This document shows, one piece after another, positions 52,942 through 62,789 of a DNA stretch of 64,000 bases (the stretch's first letter is position 1; the number at the start of each line of letters is the position of its first letter). This DNA is from Maricaulis maris (GTDB lineage Bacteria > Pseudomonadota > Alphaproteobacteria > Caulobacterales > Maricaulaceae). Both the position numbers and the translations under genes were made by a program. The DNA lies in the NCBI RefSeq assembly GCF_003634045.1, contig NZ_RBIM01000004.1, positions 248,001 through 312,000 of the forward strand. The letters run 5' to 3'. A model generated the notes under the pieces. The model was not told the DNA's origin, ran no database searches, and saw only the letters and a list, made by a program, of their open reading frames with translations.

Positions 52942-53393
52942 GCCGTGCCGAGCCGGGCGATCAGGCCGTCAACGGCGCGCTCGATCATGTCGAGCACCGC
53001 GTCAAACCCGTCCTCTCCGCCATAGTAGGGATCCGGCACGTCGCCGTCAGGCTCACCCGCCCAAGCCATCATCAGGCTGACCCGGGCCCCGCGATCGGCA
53101 CCGGGCATCCGGCGCAGGAAACGCTGATGGCTGCGATCCATGGCGATGACATGGTCAAAGCGGATGAAGTCAGCTGGATCGACTTCCCGAGCCTGCAGTT
53201 CCGACAGGTCATAGCCACGCGCAGCGCCGGCAGCGACAGCGCGATCGTCAGGCGCCTCGCCGACATGCCAGCCGCCAGTCCCGGCACTGTCGACATGCCA
53301 GTCAAGACCGGCCGCGGCGATGCGCTGGCGAGCCACCGCATCGGCGGTCGGCGAGCGACAGATATTGCCGGTGCAGACGAAAAGTATCCGCAT
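52926..53393 (-). CDS. Low-molecular-weight protein tyrosine phosphatase
   Basis: 155 aa. Catalytic P-loop FVCTGNICRSPTAD at the N-terminus (CX5R) and DPYYGGEDGFD with the general-acid Asp. Dephosphorylates tyrosine kinases/phosphoproteins. It follows the histidine-phosphatase lipoprotein gene by 4 bases, so they are co-transcribed. Confidence 0.93.
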   Translation of the reverse strand: MRILFVCTGNICRSPTADAVARQRIAAAGLDWHVDSAGTGGWHVGEAPDDRAVAAGAARGYDLSELQAREVDPADFIRFDHVIAMDRSHQRFLRRMPGADRGARVSLMMAWAGEPDGDVPDPYYGGEDGFDAVLDMIERAVDGLIARLGTAQSSG

Positions 53394-53397
53394 GCGC

Positions 53398-54036
53398 TCA
53401 ATCGCCCAGGGAGAACGCGCCCGGCAGGACGGTAAGGGACCACTCATCCCCGCGCCCATACAGCCAGAACACATCGCCATAGGCATCTTCCGGCAAACGC
53501 CCCTCACCGTCACAGCCCGCCGCTTGTGCTGCTTCCGCTCCGGCATAGGCCGCCATCCACAGGCAGGACGTGTTGGAATGCTCGCCGACGAGGGTCCAGC
53601 CGGTCATGGCCGCATCGACGTCGGCATAGGCATCGCTACGCTGGCGCGACACGGTCTCGCCCTCAGTGCAATCGACGGCATACCCGTCGACAGCCTGATG
53701 CGCGATCACCGGAATGCCGCCGGCAGCCGCGGTGAGGCGGGTGCGGCAGGCAGCACTGGCATAGGCCCTGTCCACGGGCGTCGCCCCGATCAACCTTGCC
53801 AGGCGCTCCACCATCGCTTCACCGCCCGGGCTGAGCGGGCACTCCATGCCATTGCAGTCCGGCGCGATCTTCATCGCGTGCCGGACCACCAGGACATGCC
53901 GGTCGGCGGCGATTAGGTCCGCGCGCACCGCCTCGGGCGCCAGCGCAAGCAGGTCCGGATGCGCAAATGACGGCGTTGGCTGGCTGCAGGCGGCCAGGCA
54001 AAGCGCAGCGCTGGCCAATGTCAGAATCGATTTCAT
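53398..54036 (-). CDS. Histidine-phosphatase-like lipoprotein
   Basis: 212 aa. Lipoprotein signal MKSILTLASAALCLAAC with lipobox LAAC (Cys17). LVVRHAMKIAP resembles the RHG motif of the phosphoglycerate mutase-like family but with Ala in place of Gly; YASAACRTRLTAAA continues the fold and GEHSNTSC may hold the second His. Activity uncertain. GGGAGGA is 7 bases before 54036. Confidence 0.8.
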   Translation of the reverse strand: MKSILTLASAALCLAACSQPTPSFAHPDLLALAPEAVRADLIAADRHVLVVRHAMKIAPDCNGMECPLSPGGEAMVERLARLIGATPVDRAYASAACRTRLTAAAGGIPVIAHQAVDGYAVDCTEGETVSRQRSDAYADVDAAMTGWTLVGEHSNTSCLWMAAYAGAEAAQAAGCDGEGRLPEDAYGDVFWLYGRGDEWSLTVLPGAFSLGD

Positions 54037-54103
54037 GAAACGTCCTCCCGGCGCCACCCTAGCGCGACAAGACGGAGACGCGAAGTGACGGACCGGTAAG
54101 CCG

Positions 54104-55237
54104 CTAATCGACGTCGGCCGGCTCGTCCTGGACCCGGATGCGAACTGTCACACGCGTCCCGGCACCGGGGCGGCTCTCGATCGACATGTCACCATCCATA
54201 AGACCCGCCAGTCGGCGGCAGATTGACAGGCCCAGACCAAAATCGCCGCCGGCTTCGGTACCGGACCGTCCGCTCAGCCGCGCCAACAGCGCCTCGTCCA
54301 TGCCTACTCCCGTATCGGCGACAATGTATTCGACCCGACACTTGCCGCCCCCGGCAGGGTGGTGGCGCACCGACAGCGAGACCGATCCTGCCGGTGTGAA
54401 TTTCAGCGCATTGGACATGAGGTTGTTGAGAATCTGACGCACCCGCACCGGATCGCCGACGACCGGGAGGTCCGCCCCATCACCCGTCTCGAGCTTGAGT
54501 TCGATACCCTTCTCGCCGGCAAGCGGCTCGAACAGGCCCATCACCGTCCGGGCCATTTCATCAGGCCGGAATGCGACGCTGCGCAACTCGATGCGATCAT
54601 TCTCCAGACGGGCCAGATCGAGCACATCCGTGACCCGCGCCAACATCGCCTGGGCCGACCGCTCAATCGTGGTCAGAAGTTTGCGTTGCGACGGATCCAG
54701 CCCGGTATTGGCCAGCAAGCCGGACAGGCCGAGAATACCATTGATCGGCGTGCGCAATTCATGACTGAGGCCCAGCATGAATTCAGATCGTGAGCGGCTG
54801 TTCGCCCGCTCGGAACTCGCTCGCGCCTTCAGCTCGGCTTCGACCACGCTGCGGCTGTCCAGCTCATGCTCCAGCGCCTGTTGCGAATTCTGCAGCCCGC
54901 TGAGAATCTCGATCATCCGGCGGAACAGCCAGATGAACCCGATAGCAAGAAACGCGGTCGCCAGAAGGTCCGTGAACCATCGCAACCGGTTCTGGATGAA
55001 ACCGGTCAGCGCCGGCACGCCGGCATCGCTGACAAAGAACGGCCCGAACAGCAGTACAATGGCATCGAGCGAGTGATAGAAGACCCAAATGCCGAGACCC
55101 GTGCTCAGCACCTGCACCGGCCGGATGGCCTCGGCATCGATCAATGTCTGGCGGTACCGATACATGTAGACGATCGCCGCCAGCGGCGCGGCGGCGAAGA
55201 CGATATCCAGCAGCACTGTCAGCAGGATGGAGTGCAT
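54104..55237 (-). CDS. Membrane sensor histidine kinase
   Basis: 377 aa. Three N-terminal helices (about 3-24, 45-66, 90-108), a coiled-coil linker, HisKA with SHELRTPINGILGLSGLL and HATPase with NLMSNALKFTP (N box), DTGVGM (G1) and GLGLSICRRLAG (G2). No cognate regulator gene adjacent, so it is an orphan kinase. It lies downstream of argG on the same strand. Confidence 0.92.
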   Translation of the reverse strand: MHSILLTVLLDIVFAAAPLAAIVYMYRYRQTLIDAEAIRPVQVLSTGLGIWVFYHSLDAIVLLFGPFFVSDAGVPALTGFIQNRLRWFTDLLATAFLAIGFIWLFRRMIEILSGLQNSQQALEHELDSRSVVEAELKARASSERANSRSRSEFMLGLSHELRTPINGILGLSGLLANTGLDPSQRKLLTTIERSAQAMLARVTDVLDLARLENDRIELRSVAFRPDEMARTVMGLFEPLAGEKGIELKLETGDGADLPVVGDPVRVRQILNNLMSNALKFTPAGSVSLSVRHHPAGGGKCRVEYIVADTGVGMDEALLARLSGRSGTEAGGDFGLGLSICRRLAGLMDGDMSIESRPGAGTRVTVRIRVQDEPADVD

Positions 55238-55325
55238 ATGCCCTCATCTTCCGCTCGGACCGACCTGATCCGTCATGCTAGGGACAAGCCCTAAACGCAA
55301 AATTAACCCCGAATTGTTCGGCGGC

Positions 55326-55397
55326 CGATAGCGTCAGCGCTCATCGGGGCTCTGTAAAGCGCCGCCCCGGCAAATGAATTTTTCATTCATCGGGGCG
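55326..55397. promoter_or_regulatory. Complex of alternative hairpins between argG and the histidine kinase
   Basis: TCATCGGGGC occurs twice (55341-55350 and 55387-55396), flanking CGCCCCGG (55363-55370). The middle element can pair with either copy, so two mutually exclusive stems are possible. The second stem is extended by ATGAAT/ATTCAT around a TTTTC loop. A third hairpin, CGAT-AGCG/CGCT-ATCG, lies at about 55326-55347. Confidence 0.45.
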
Positions 55398-55420
55398 ACG
55401 GCCGGTTCGGTCCAACCTCG

Positions 55421-56653
55421 TCAGTCGTTCTTGCCGAGGCGACGTTTGCGACGCGCCAGCAATTGCAGGCGCAGCGCATTGAGGCGGATGAAGCCTTCGG
55501 CATCCTTCTGGTCGTAGACAACGTCTTCCTCGAAGGTAACGTGCTCCAGCGAGTACAGTGAATGTTCCGATGCACGCCCGACAACATTGACCGAACCCTT
55601 GTAGAGCTTAAGCCGGACATCGCCGGTGACATGGGTCTGTGAATGATCGATGGCCGCCTGCAGCATTTCGCGCTCGGGCGAGAACCAGAAACCTTCATAG
55701 AGCAGCTTGGCGTAGCGCGGCATCAGCTCATCCTTGAGATGCGCCGCACCCCGATCCAGCGTGATCTGTTCGATACCGCGATGGGCCGCCATCAGGATGG
55801 TGCCGCCCGGCGTCTCGTAGATGCCGCGTGATTTCATGCCGACAAAGCGGTTCTCAACCAGATCAAGCCGGCCGATTCCATGCGTGCGGCCCAGCGCGTT
55901 GAGCCGAGTCAGCAGGGTCGCCGGGCTCAGGGCCTCGCCATTGATCGCCACCGCATCACCCGCCTTGAAGGACACGGTGACATATTCCGGCTTGTCCGGC
56001 GCCGCTTCCGGTGCGTCCGTGCGCTGGTAGACGATGTCATCGGCTTCCTCGGCCGGATCTTCCAGCAGCTTGCCCTCGGAGGAGGTGTGCCAGAGATTGG
56101 CGTCGACCGAGAAGGGTGCCTCGCCGCGCTTGTCCTTGGCGACCTCGATACCGTGCTCTTCGGCATAGCTGATCAGCTTGGTACGAGAATTGAGATCCCA
56201 CTCACGCCACGGCGCGATCACCCGCAGATCCGGATCGAGGGCATAGACGCCCAGTTCGAAGCGGACCTGGTCATTGCCTTTGCCGGTGGCCCCGTGCGCG
56301 ACGGCATCAGCGCCGGTCGCATGGGCGATTTCAACCAGACGCTTCGAGATCAACGGCCGCGCGATCGACGTGCCCAGAAGGTAGAGGCCCTCATAGACCG
56401 CATTGGCGCGCACCATCGGAAACACGAAATCGCGGACGAATTCCTCGCGCAGGTCCTCGATGAAGATCTCGGACACACCTGCCGCCTCGGCCTTCTTGCG
56501 CGCCGGGTCGAGTTCCTCGCCCTGGCCAAGATCGGCGGTGAAAGTCACAACTTCGGCGTCGTAGGCGTCCTGCAGCCATTTCAGGATGACCGAGGTGTCG
56601 AGGCCGCCGGAATAGGCAAGAACGACCTTTTTGACGGGCTTTTTCGCGGGCAT
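55421..56653 (-). CDS. argG: Argininosuccinate synthase
   Basis: 410 aa. Starts [29 protein letters not shown], with the ATP-binding SGGLDTS PP-loop. Later [27 protein letters not shown] and [17 protein letters not shown] are family marks. It condenses citrulline and aspartate in arginine synthesis. AAGGA lies 8 bases before ATG 56653; the upstream frame is not used. Confidence 0.97.
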   Translation of the reverse strand: MPAKKPVKKVVLAYSGGLDTSVILKWLQDAYDAEVVTFTADLGQGEELDPARKKAEAAGVSEIFIEDLREEFVRDFVFPMVRANAVYEGLYLLGTSIARPLISKRLVEIAHATGADAVAHGATGKGNDQVRFELGVYALDPDLRVIAPWREWDLNSRTKLISYAEEHGIEVAKDKRGEAPFSVDANLWHTSSEGKLLEDPAEEADDIVYQRTDAPEAAPDKPEYVTVSFKAGDAVAINGEALSPATLLTRLNALGRTHGIGRLDLVENRFVGMKSRGIYETPGGTILMAAHRGIEQITLDRGAAHLKDELMPRYAKLLYEGFWFSPEREMLQAAIDHSQTHVTGDVRLKLYKGSVNVVGRASEHSLYSLEHVTFEEDVVYDQKDAEGFIRLNALRLQLLARRKRRLGKND

Positions 56654-56787
56654 GGGCAAATTCCTTCTCGATATTCCCATGCGCGTAGCGCCGCTCTTGC
56701 TTGCAGGCAAGTGTTTCGCATCAGTTTGGGCATGATCATGGCGCAGCTGCAGCTGGACAGCGCCGCAAACCTGCCCATTCTGGCGCC

Positions 56788-58053
56788 ATGACTGCACCCG
56801 GAAATGAACCCTTCGCCCGCTTCGTCGCCCGGCCCGCGCGCTATGAGCGCGATGCGGGCACACCGGAGTCACACAAAGCCCTGGCGACGCGCGTCTGCGA
56901 GCGGGCAGGCGAGCATGGCATTGCCGACATGGACGGTCTGCTCAACTGGCTGAGCCAGTCCGGTCTGACAGCGGACACGCTGCCGCGTTTGGCCGCTCTC
57001 AAAACGCTCGACGCCGGCCCGCTCGAGCCCGCCCGACTGGCTGCCGTTATCCGGGCCGACGCGCTGACGCTGATCAACCACGCCCTCGACGGCACGCTGG
57101 CAATTTCGCGGTTCGACCATTTTTCCAGCCGGTTGGCCAATATCTTTGCTTATGCCCGCGATACCCGCGGCGGCGCCTTGGCGGACTATATTCCCGAACT
57201 GGCGAAACAGGACCCGGACGCTTTCGGCATGGCCGCCTGCACCATTGACGGGCAGCAGCTGGCGCTGGGTCAGGCCGACACACCGTTTTGCCAGCAATCG
57301 GTGATCAAACCGATGATCTATGCCTTGGCCATGGGGCTGAACGGTGAGAGCCAGGTTCATCGTCATGTCGGCCGCGAACCGTCCGGCCGGCGCTTCAACG
57401 AACTCGCCCTCGATCCCGACAGCCGGCCGCACAATCCGATGATCAATTCCGGCGCCATCATGTGCAGTGCGATGATACGCCCGAACCTGACCGTCGAGGC
57501 CCGCGCCCGTTTGCTCGAGCGCTTTGTCGGCTCCGCGGCCGGCGGTGTCGATGTCGACATTGACCAGGCCGTCTATGACAGCGAACGGGCCACGGCACGG
57601 CGAAACCTGTCCCTCGTCAAACTGATGGACGAACACGACGCTTTCCCGGAAGGCGCCGACCCGGCCGCGGCGTTTGACCTTTATCTGCGCGCCTGCGCCA
57701 TTCGACTGGATTGCCGACAGCTGGCCGTGACCGCCGCGACACTGGCCAATGGCGGCGTCTGTCCGACGACCGGCCATCGCGTCATCGACGGTCGCATCGT
57801 GCGCAACACGCTTTCGCTCATGCTCACATGCGGCATGTATGACTATTCCGGTGAATACGCCTTCACGGTGGGTCTGCCAGCCAAATCGGGCGTTTCCGGC
57901 GGGTTGATGATCGTGGTGCCTGGTGTTGGCGGTTTTGGCCTGTGGAGTCCGCCGCTGGACCGCCAGGGCAATCCGGTGCGCGGCATCGAAGTTTCCCGGC
58001 GCCTGGTCGAGGCCTTCCCCTTCCACATTTTCGCCGGCGTGACCGCGCCATGA
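56788..58053 (+). CDS. glsA: Glutaminase of the animal GLS-like subgroup
   Basis: 421 aa. Catalytic SxxK in [13 protein letters not shown] (Ser171, Lys174), [13 protein letters not shown] region, and [11 protein letters not shown]. The first ~110 residues ([70 protein letters not shown]) align with the EF-hand-like N-terminal segment of animal kidney-type glutaminase, absent from the short E. coli-type enzymes. [15 protein letters not shown] and VCTIDGQ also match animal enzymes. It hydrolyses glutamine to glutamate. Confidence 0.9.
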   Translation: MTAPGNEPFARFVARPARYERDAGTPESHKALATRVCERAGEHGIADMDGLLNWLSQSGLTADTLPRLAALKTLDAGPLEPARLAAVIRADALTLINHALDGTLAISRFDHFSSRLANIFAYARDTRGGALADYIPELAKQDPDAFGMAACTIDGQQLALGQADTPFCQQSVIKPMIYALAMGLNGESQVHRHVGREPSGRRFNELALDPDSRPHNPMINSGAIMCSAMIRPNLTVEARARLLERFVGSAAGGVDVDIDQAVYDSERATARRNLSLVKLMDEHDAFPEGADPAAAFDLYLRACAIRLDCRQLAVTAATLANGGVCPTTGHRVIDGRIVRNTLSLMLTCGMYDYSGEYAFTVGLPAKSGVSGGLMIVVPGVGGFGLWSPPLDRQGNPVRGIEVSRRLVEAFPFHIFAGVTAP

Positions 58054-58099
58054 CCGGCCGCGCTTGATTCCGGTTATCGACACGGCTTAAAAACGCCCC

Positions 58100-58792
58100 A
58101 TGTCACACGCCGATTCCCGCCTTATCGTCGCGCTCGACCTGCCGACGACCGATGCCGCTTGGTCTCTTGTCGAGTCCGTCGGCGATACCGTCAACTTCTA
58201 CAAGATCGGCCTCCAGCTTTTCCCGATGGGCGGGATGGACCTGTGCCGCAAGATCAAGGCGACCGGCAACCAGGTTTTCCTCGACTTCAAACTGCACGAC
58301 ATTCCGGCCACGGTCGAAAAAGCGACCCGGTCGATCACCACCGGCGGCGCCGACCTTTTGACCATTCATGCCGAACCCGCCGTCATGCGGGCTGCGGTTG
58401 CCGGCCGGGAAGGCAGCGATCTGAAACTCCTCGGGGTGACGGTGATGACCTGTTATGACGACGCGATGCTGGCCGAGATGGGCTATGCCTACGGCGCCCG
58501 CGACCTTGTCCTGCGGCGGGTGGAACAATCGCTGGAAGCCGGCGTCGACGGCGTTGTCGCCAGCGCCCACGAAGCCCGTGAGATTCGCGATCGCTTCGGC
58601 AAGGACCTGTTGATTGTTACGCCGGGCATCCGGCCCGCCGGAGCCGATATCGGCGACCAGAAACGGGTCGCGACACCCGCCAGCGCCCTGGCCGACGGGG
58701 CCAGCCATCTCGTCGTCGGCCGCCCGGTCAATGCCGCGCCAGACCCCAAGGCGGCAGCCCAAGCAATTATTGACGAGATCGCGTCGGTCTGA
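58100..58792 (+). CDS. pyrF: Orotidine 5'-phosphate decarboxylase
   Basis: 230 aa, typical. Catalytic Lys64 in FLDFKLHDIPATVEKA, LLIVTPGIRPAG and HLVVGRPVNAA at the phosphate site. Final step of UMP synthesis. Starts MSHADSRLIVALDLPT; 46 bases after the glutaminase gene, likely separate unit. Confidence 0.96.
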   Translation: MSHADSRLIVALDLPTTDAAWSLVESVGDTVNFYKIGLQLFPMGGMDLCRKIKATGNQVFLDFKLHDIPATVEKATRSITTGGADLLTIHAEPAVMRAAVAGREGSDLKLLGVTVMTCYDDAMLAEMGYAYGARDLVLRRVEQSLEAGVDGVVASAHEAREIRDRFGKDLLIVTPGIRPAGADIGDQKRVATPASALADGASHLVVGRPVNAAPDPKAAAQAIIDEIASV

Positions 58793-58831
58793 CGCACCAC
58801 AAGTGCCAAGACCTGATTGACCTGAGGCCGA

Positions 58832-59407
58832 CTACTGCCCGACCAGCTGCCGGCGCATGGCACCGCGCGCTTGCATGCGCATGACCGGCGCGCTCGTGAC
58901 CTGTCCGACAGACAACACACCAGCCCGGCCCGCGGCATCGATGACGATGATGCCGCGATAGCCATACTGGATCGCGGGCGCCCGACCGACACCCCCGACA
59001 AGACCGCCCTGGAAGAATGTATCGTCGAGCCGTACCGGCTCTCCGGCGGGAGCAGACCGTGCCGGTCCTGCCGGTCGCGCCGATTGCGCCGCTGGCACCA
59101 TGGGCGCACTCCGTCCCGACCGCGGCGCCCGGGACGGTGTCAGCGCCGTTGCAGGCGCACGCTGCGCAGGTCGAGGCGACGCGCCAGCGAGTTGCGGCGC
59201 CGGCCGACTCTCGACCGCCGGGGCTACATCATCCGGCATTTGCGTGAAACGGCAGGGCGGACCGGCATAGTCGCCGGCGAGGGCCTGTCGGATATCTTCC
59301 GCCGAACATTCGCGCGTCGGCGCGCCCTGGGCCGAAGCGGGCGCTGCCACCATCACCGCCAGCAGGCTGGCGGCGAAAACGGGGATCAGGGCGGCTCGAT
59401 GTGTCAT
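58832..59407 (-). CDS. Exported Pro/Ala-rich protein, unknown function
   Basis: 191 aa. Signal peptide MTHRAALIPVFAASLLAVMVAAPASAQ. A proline-alanine-rich disordered middle (residues about 65-135: PAPQLAGASPRPAQRAP..), then a structured C-terminal part VRLDDTFFQGGLVGGVGRAPAIQYGYRGIIVIDAAGRAGVLSVGQVTSAPVMRM. Two cysteines (CSAEDIR, CRFTQM) could form a disulphide. Not recognised. Confidence 0.75.
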   Translation of the reverse strand: MTHRAALIPVFAASLLAVMVAAPASAQGAPTRECSAEDIRQALAGDYAGPPCRFTQMPDDVAPAVESRPAPQLAGASPRPAQRAPATALTPSRAPRSGRSAPMVPAAQSARPAGPARSAPAGEPVRLDDTFFQGGLVGGVGRAPAIQYGYRGIIVIDAAGRAGVLSVGQVTSAPVMRMQARGAMRRQLVGQ

Positions 59408-59510
59408 TCCGGCACACTAGCAGCCGATTTCCCAGGTTCGAAGCGTCTGCACCGCTGAGGCGAAGCGGCGCCGCCCAAGTCACGCGGCAGGGGGTAGGAT
59501 CCCAGCAAGA

Positions 59511-59753
59511 TCAGAAGTCGCAGATGATGCCCTTCTTCTCCCAATCGCCATACCGGGTCGGCTCCGGACCCTTGCGACCACCCAGCTCGGTGGGATCTGC
59601 CTCGGCTTGGGCGGCCTGCCGCTCAGCCACTGCCCGACGCTCCGCCGCCTCGGCCAAGGCACGTTCGGCCGCCGGGCTGAGTATCTTGGCCGCCGGGTCC
59701 GGGGAGGGAATGGCATCGGTGCCGATCCCGTCTTGCTGATCATCCTGGGTCAT
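59511..59753 (-). CDS. DUF1674/SDHAF4-like succinate dehydrogenase assembly factor
   Basis: 80 aa. The end [24 protein letters not shown] is the SDHAF4 signature ([11 protein letters not shown]). The front is Ala/Glu-rich and disordered. It would bind flavinylated SDHA before complex II assembly. The start at 59753 was chosen because upstream residues look non-family; it diverges from htpX. Confidence 0.9.
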   Translation of the reverse strand: MTQDDQQDGIGTDAIPSPDPAAKILSPAAERALAEAAERRAVAERQAAQAEADPTELGGRKGPEPTRYGDWEKKGIICDF

Positions 59754-59806
59754 CCCATCTAGATAATCCGCGAGGCCCAGCTCGCCAAGACACACAGGTC
59801 CCTGCA

Positions 59807-60703
59807 ATGACAGCCAACACACTTCGCACCTTCCTCCTCCTCGCAGGCATGACGGCGCTCTTCATGGGCATCGGCTATCTGCTTGGCGGTCCGGCCGGCG
59901 CGCTGCTGGCACTTATTGTTGCCGCCGCGATGAACCTGTTTGCCTGGTGGAATTCTGCCGACATGGTGTTGCGCATGCACGGCGCCCGCGAGATCGGACC
60001 CGATGAGCGCCACCCCGCGTTGCGGCAATATGCCGGTGATGTCGAATTCCTGGCCCGCCGCGCCGGCATGCCGGTTCCACGCGTCTTCGTGATCCAGAGC
60101 GACCAGCCCAATGCCTTCGCCACCGGGCGCGACCCGCAGCACGCGGCCGTCGCCGCCACCACCGGTCTGCTGGAACGGCTGGGCCGGACCGAGATCCAGG
60201 GCGTGATGGCGCACGAACTCGCTCATGTGAAAAACCGCGACACGCTGACCATGACCGTGACCGCGACCCTTGCCGGCGCCATCGGCATGCTGGCCAATTT
60301 CGCGCTCTTCTTCGGCGGCAACAACCGTGTCGGCCTCATCGGTTCGCTGGCCATGATGATCTTCGCACCGATGGCCGCCATCCTGGTGCAGAGCGCGATC
60401 AGCCGCGCTCGCGAGTATGAAGCGGATCGCGTCGGCGCGGAGATCAGTGGCGACCCGATGGCCCTGGCCAGCGCGCTGGAAAAAATCGAACGCTCGGCGC
60501 GGCGCACGATGAATGCCGGTGCCGAACGCAATCCGGCGACCGCCCACATGTTCATCATCAACCCGCTCAATGGCCAGCGCATGGACAATCTCTTTTCCAC
60601 CCACCCGGACACCGCCAACCGGATCAACCGATTGCGGCAGATGGCTGGCGCCAGCGCCAGCGTTCAGCCCGGACCCTGGTCGCAGCGTGGTCCCTGGGGG
60701 TGA
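59807..60703 (+). CDS. htpX: Zinc metalloprotease HtpX
   Basis: 298 aa. HELAH (His136, Glu137, His140) in [16 protein letters not shown], plus a later [14 protein letters not shown] with the third ligand Glu. Helices at 9-30 and 33-55, and further ones after the motif, anchor it in the inner membrane. It degrades misfolded membrane proteins with FtsH. C-terminal [10 protein letters not shown]...[13 protein letters not shown] is typical. Confidence 0.96.
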   Translation: MTANTLRTFLLLAGMTALFMGIGYLLGGPAGALLALIVAAAMNLFAWWNSADMVLRMHGAREIGPDERHPALRQYAGDVEFLARRAGMPVPRVFVIQSDQPNAFATGRDPQHAAVAATTGLLERLGRTEIQGVMAHELAHVKNRDTLTMTVTATLAGAIGMLANFALFFGGNNRVGLIGSLAMMIFAPMAAILVQSAISRAREYEADRVGAEISGDPMALASALEKIERSARRTMNAGAERNPATAHMFIINPLNGQRMDNLFSTHPDTANRINRLRQMAGASASVQPGPWSQRGPWG

Positions 60704-60756
60704 GCCAGCGGCTGCCGGGCATCGACGGATCACGACCTGCGTGCTAGCTCCGCGCC

Positions 60757-62058
60757 ATGAGTGACGGACTTGCCCCGCGCCGCGCTGCGGCCCTTGCCTA
60801 TCTGGCCGTGATGAAGGAACGCCGCACGCTTGAGGCGGCGCTGGAGCACACGCCCGACTTCAACGCGATGAGCGATCGCGACCGCGCCTTCGCCCGCGCC
60901 ATCGCCGCGACCACATTCCGCCGCCTGGGTCAGACCCGGACCGTGCTCAACGCGCTGTTGTCACGACCTCTTCACGAGACGTCAGAAGGCGCCCAAGCTT
61001 TGCTGGTCACCGGCGCCACCCAGTTGTTGTGGATGGATGGCGCACCGCATGCGGTCGTCTCGTCGACGGTGGAACTGGCCCAGGAAAGAAACGATGCCCG
61101 CAAGCTGAAAGGCCTGGTCAACGCCGTCCTGCGCAAGGTTGACCGCGAAGGCCGCGAGCACCTCAAACAGACCTTGCCGCGCGACAATCTGCCTGAATGG
61201 CTCCGTGAAAGCTGGCGCGCGGCCTACGGGCCGGGCACGCTGAGCCGCATTGCCAATGCCATTACGGTCCCACCGCCCCTCGACCTGTCCGTCCGCAATC
61301 CCGAGGAGCGGGCGATGTGGGCCGAGCGCCTCGACGCGCAAATCCTGCCAAATGGCAGCCTGCGCCTGTCCAGCGTCGGCGATGTGCGGGCCTTGCCTGG
61401 CTATCGCGACGGGGCCTGGTGGGCGCAGGACGCCGCGGCCGCAATTCCGGCCACATTGCTGGACCTCAAACCCGGTGCGAGCGTGATCGACCTGTGCGCC
61501 GCGCCTGGTGGCAAGACGATGCAGCTCGCCGCGACCGGTGCGGACGTCACCGCATTGGACCTGTCGGACAAGCGTCTGGACCGTGTGCGGGAAAATCTCG
61601 GCCGGACCGGATTGAAGGCCGCCCTGGTCGCCGGCGATGCGCGAACCTTCAAACCGCGCCAACCCGTTGATGCGGTGCTGCTGGATGCGCCCTGCACGGC
61701 AACCGGCACGCTGCGGCGCCATCCGGAAGCGGGCTGGATCAAGCGTGAGGACGACACGCAGCGCATGGCCCGCCTGCAGGACGAGATGATCAAGGCCGCC
61801 ATCGGCATGCTCAAACCGGGTGGCCAATTCGTGCTGTGTACCTGCTCGCTGCAGCCCGAAGAAGGCGAAACCCTTGCCGGGCGCATCACCGGGCGCCACA
61901 AACAGCTCAAGGAATCGCCGGTCAGGCCGGGTGAATTGCCCGGGTTGGAGAGTGCGATCACGCCGGCCGGCTGGGTCCGCTTGACGCCGGCCCTGTGGTC
62001 CGACAAGGGCGGCATGGACGGATTTTTCATCGCCCGGTTCGTGAAACGCACCGGATAA
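60757..62058 (+). CDS. rsmB: 16S rRNA m5C967 methyltransferase RsmB
   Basis: 433 aa. N-terminal NusB-like part ([24 protein letters not shown]..), then SAM motif [36 protein letters not shown] and the catalytic Cys in [13 protein letters not shown]. Methylates C967 of 16S rRNA. ATG start at 60757; no overlap with htpX. It starts the rsmB-rpe-heparinase-like run common in Caulobacter relatives. Confidence 0.95.
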   Translation: MSDGLAPRRAAALAYLAVMKERRTLEAALEHTPDFNAMSDRDRAFARAIAATTFRRLGQTRTVLNALLSRPLHETSEGAQALLVTGATQLLWMDGAPHAVVSSTVELAQERNDARKLKGLVNAVLRKVDREGREHLKQTLPRDNLPEWLRESWRAAYGPGTLSRIANAITVPPPLDLSVRNPEERAMWAERLDAQILPNGSLRLSSVGDVRALPGYRDGAWWAQDAAAAIPATLLDLKPGASVIDLCAAPGGKTMQLAATGADVTALDLSDKRLDRVRENLGRTGLKAALVAGDARTFKPRQPVDAVLLDAPCTATGTLRRHPEAGWIKREDDTQRMARLQDEMIKAAIGMLKPGGQFVLCTCSLQPEEGETLAGRITGRHKQLKESPVRPGELPGLESAITPAGWVRLTPALWSDKGGMDGFFIARFVKRTG

Positions 62059-62125
62059 CCGTAAAACCGGCCTGACCGGCCGCGTGCGACTTGCGCGGCT
62101 CAGGCCCCACTGTTATCGGATCAAT

Positions 62126-62785
62126 ATGGGCGCTCCCGTGATCATTTCCCCGTCAATCCTCTCGGCGGATTTTGCCAAGCTGGGTGAAGAAGTTCGTGCC
62201 ATCGACGAAGCCGGTGCCGACTGGATTCACATCGATGTCATGGACGGGCATTTCGTGCCCAATCTGACCATCGGTCCGGGCGTGATCAAGGCGCTCCGTC
62301 CGCACACCAAAAAGCCGTTCGACGTCCATCTGATGATCACCCCGGTGGACCCCTATATCCGCGACTTCGCCGATGCCGGCGCCGACATCATCACCGCCCA
62401 TCCGGAAGCCGGTCCGCATTTCCACCGCACCGTCCAGGCGATCAAGGCGACCGGCGCCAAGGCAGGCGCTGCACTGAATCCGTCGACCCCGGTCGAGGTG
62501 ATTGATTATGTGCTCGACGAGCTCGACCTGGTGCTGGTGATGAGCGTCAATCCGGGTTTCGGTGGCCAGAGCTTCATCACCAATCAGCTCGAAAAGATCG
62601 AAGCCATCCGGACGCGGATCGATCAGCGTGGCCTTGCCACCCGTATCGAGGTCGATGGCGGGGTCAATCCGCAAACCGCGCGCGATTGCATCGCCGCCGG
62701 CGCCACGGCCCTGGTCGCCGGGTCCGCGGTGTTCAAGGGCGGTCCCGCCGCCTATCGCGACAATATCTCAGCATTGCGTTCCTGA
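62126..62785 (+). CDS. rpe: Ribulose-phosphate 3-epimerase
   Basis: 219 aa. Starts [51 protein letters not shown], with metal-binding His/Asp, and [14 protein letters not shown] and [11 protein letters not shown] motifs. Interconverts ribulose and xylulose 5-phosphate in the pentose phosphate pathway. The upstream frame from 62084 lacks support. Confidence 0.96.
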   Translation: MGAPVIISPSILSADFAKLGEEVRAIDEAGADWIHIDVMDGHFVPNLTIGPGVIKALRPHTKKPFDVHLMITPVDPYIRDFADAGADIITAHPEAGPHFHRTVQAIKATGAKAGAALNPSTPVEVIDYVLDELDLVLVMSVNPGFGGQSFITNQLEKIEAIRTRIDQRGLATRIEVDGGVNPQTARDCIAAGATALVAGSAVFKGGPAAYRDNISALRS

Positions 62786-62789
62786 TCCC

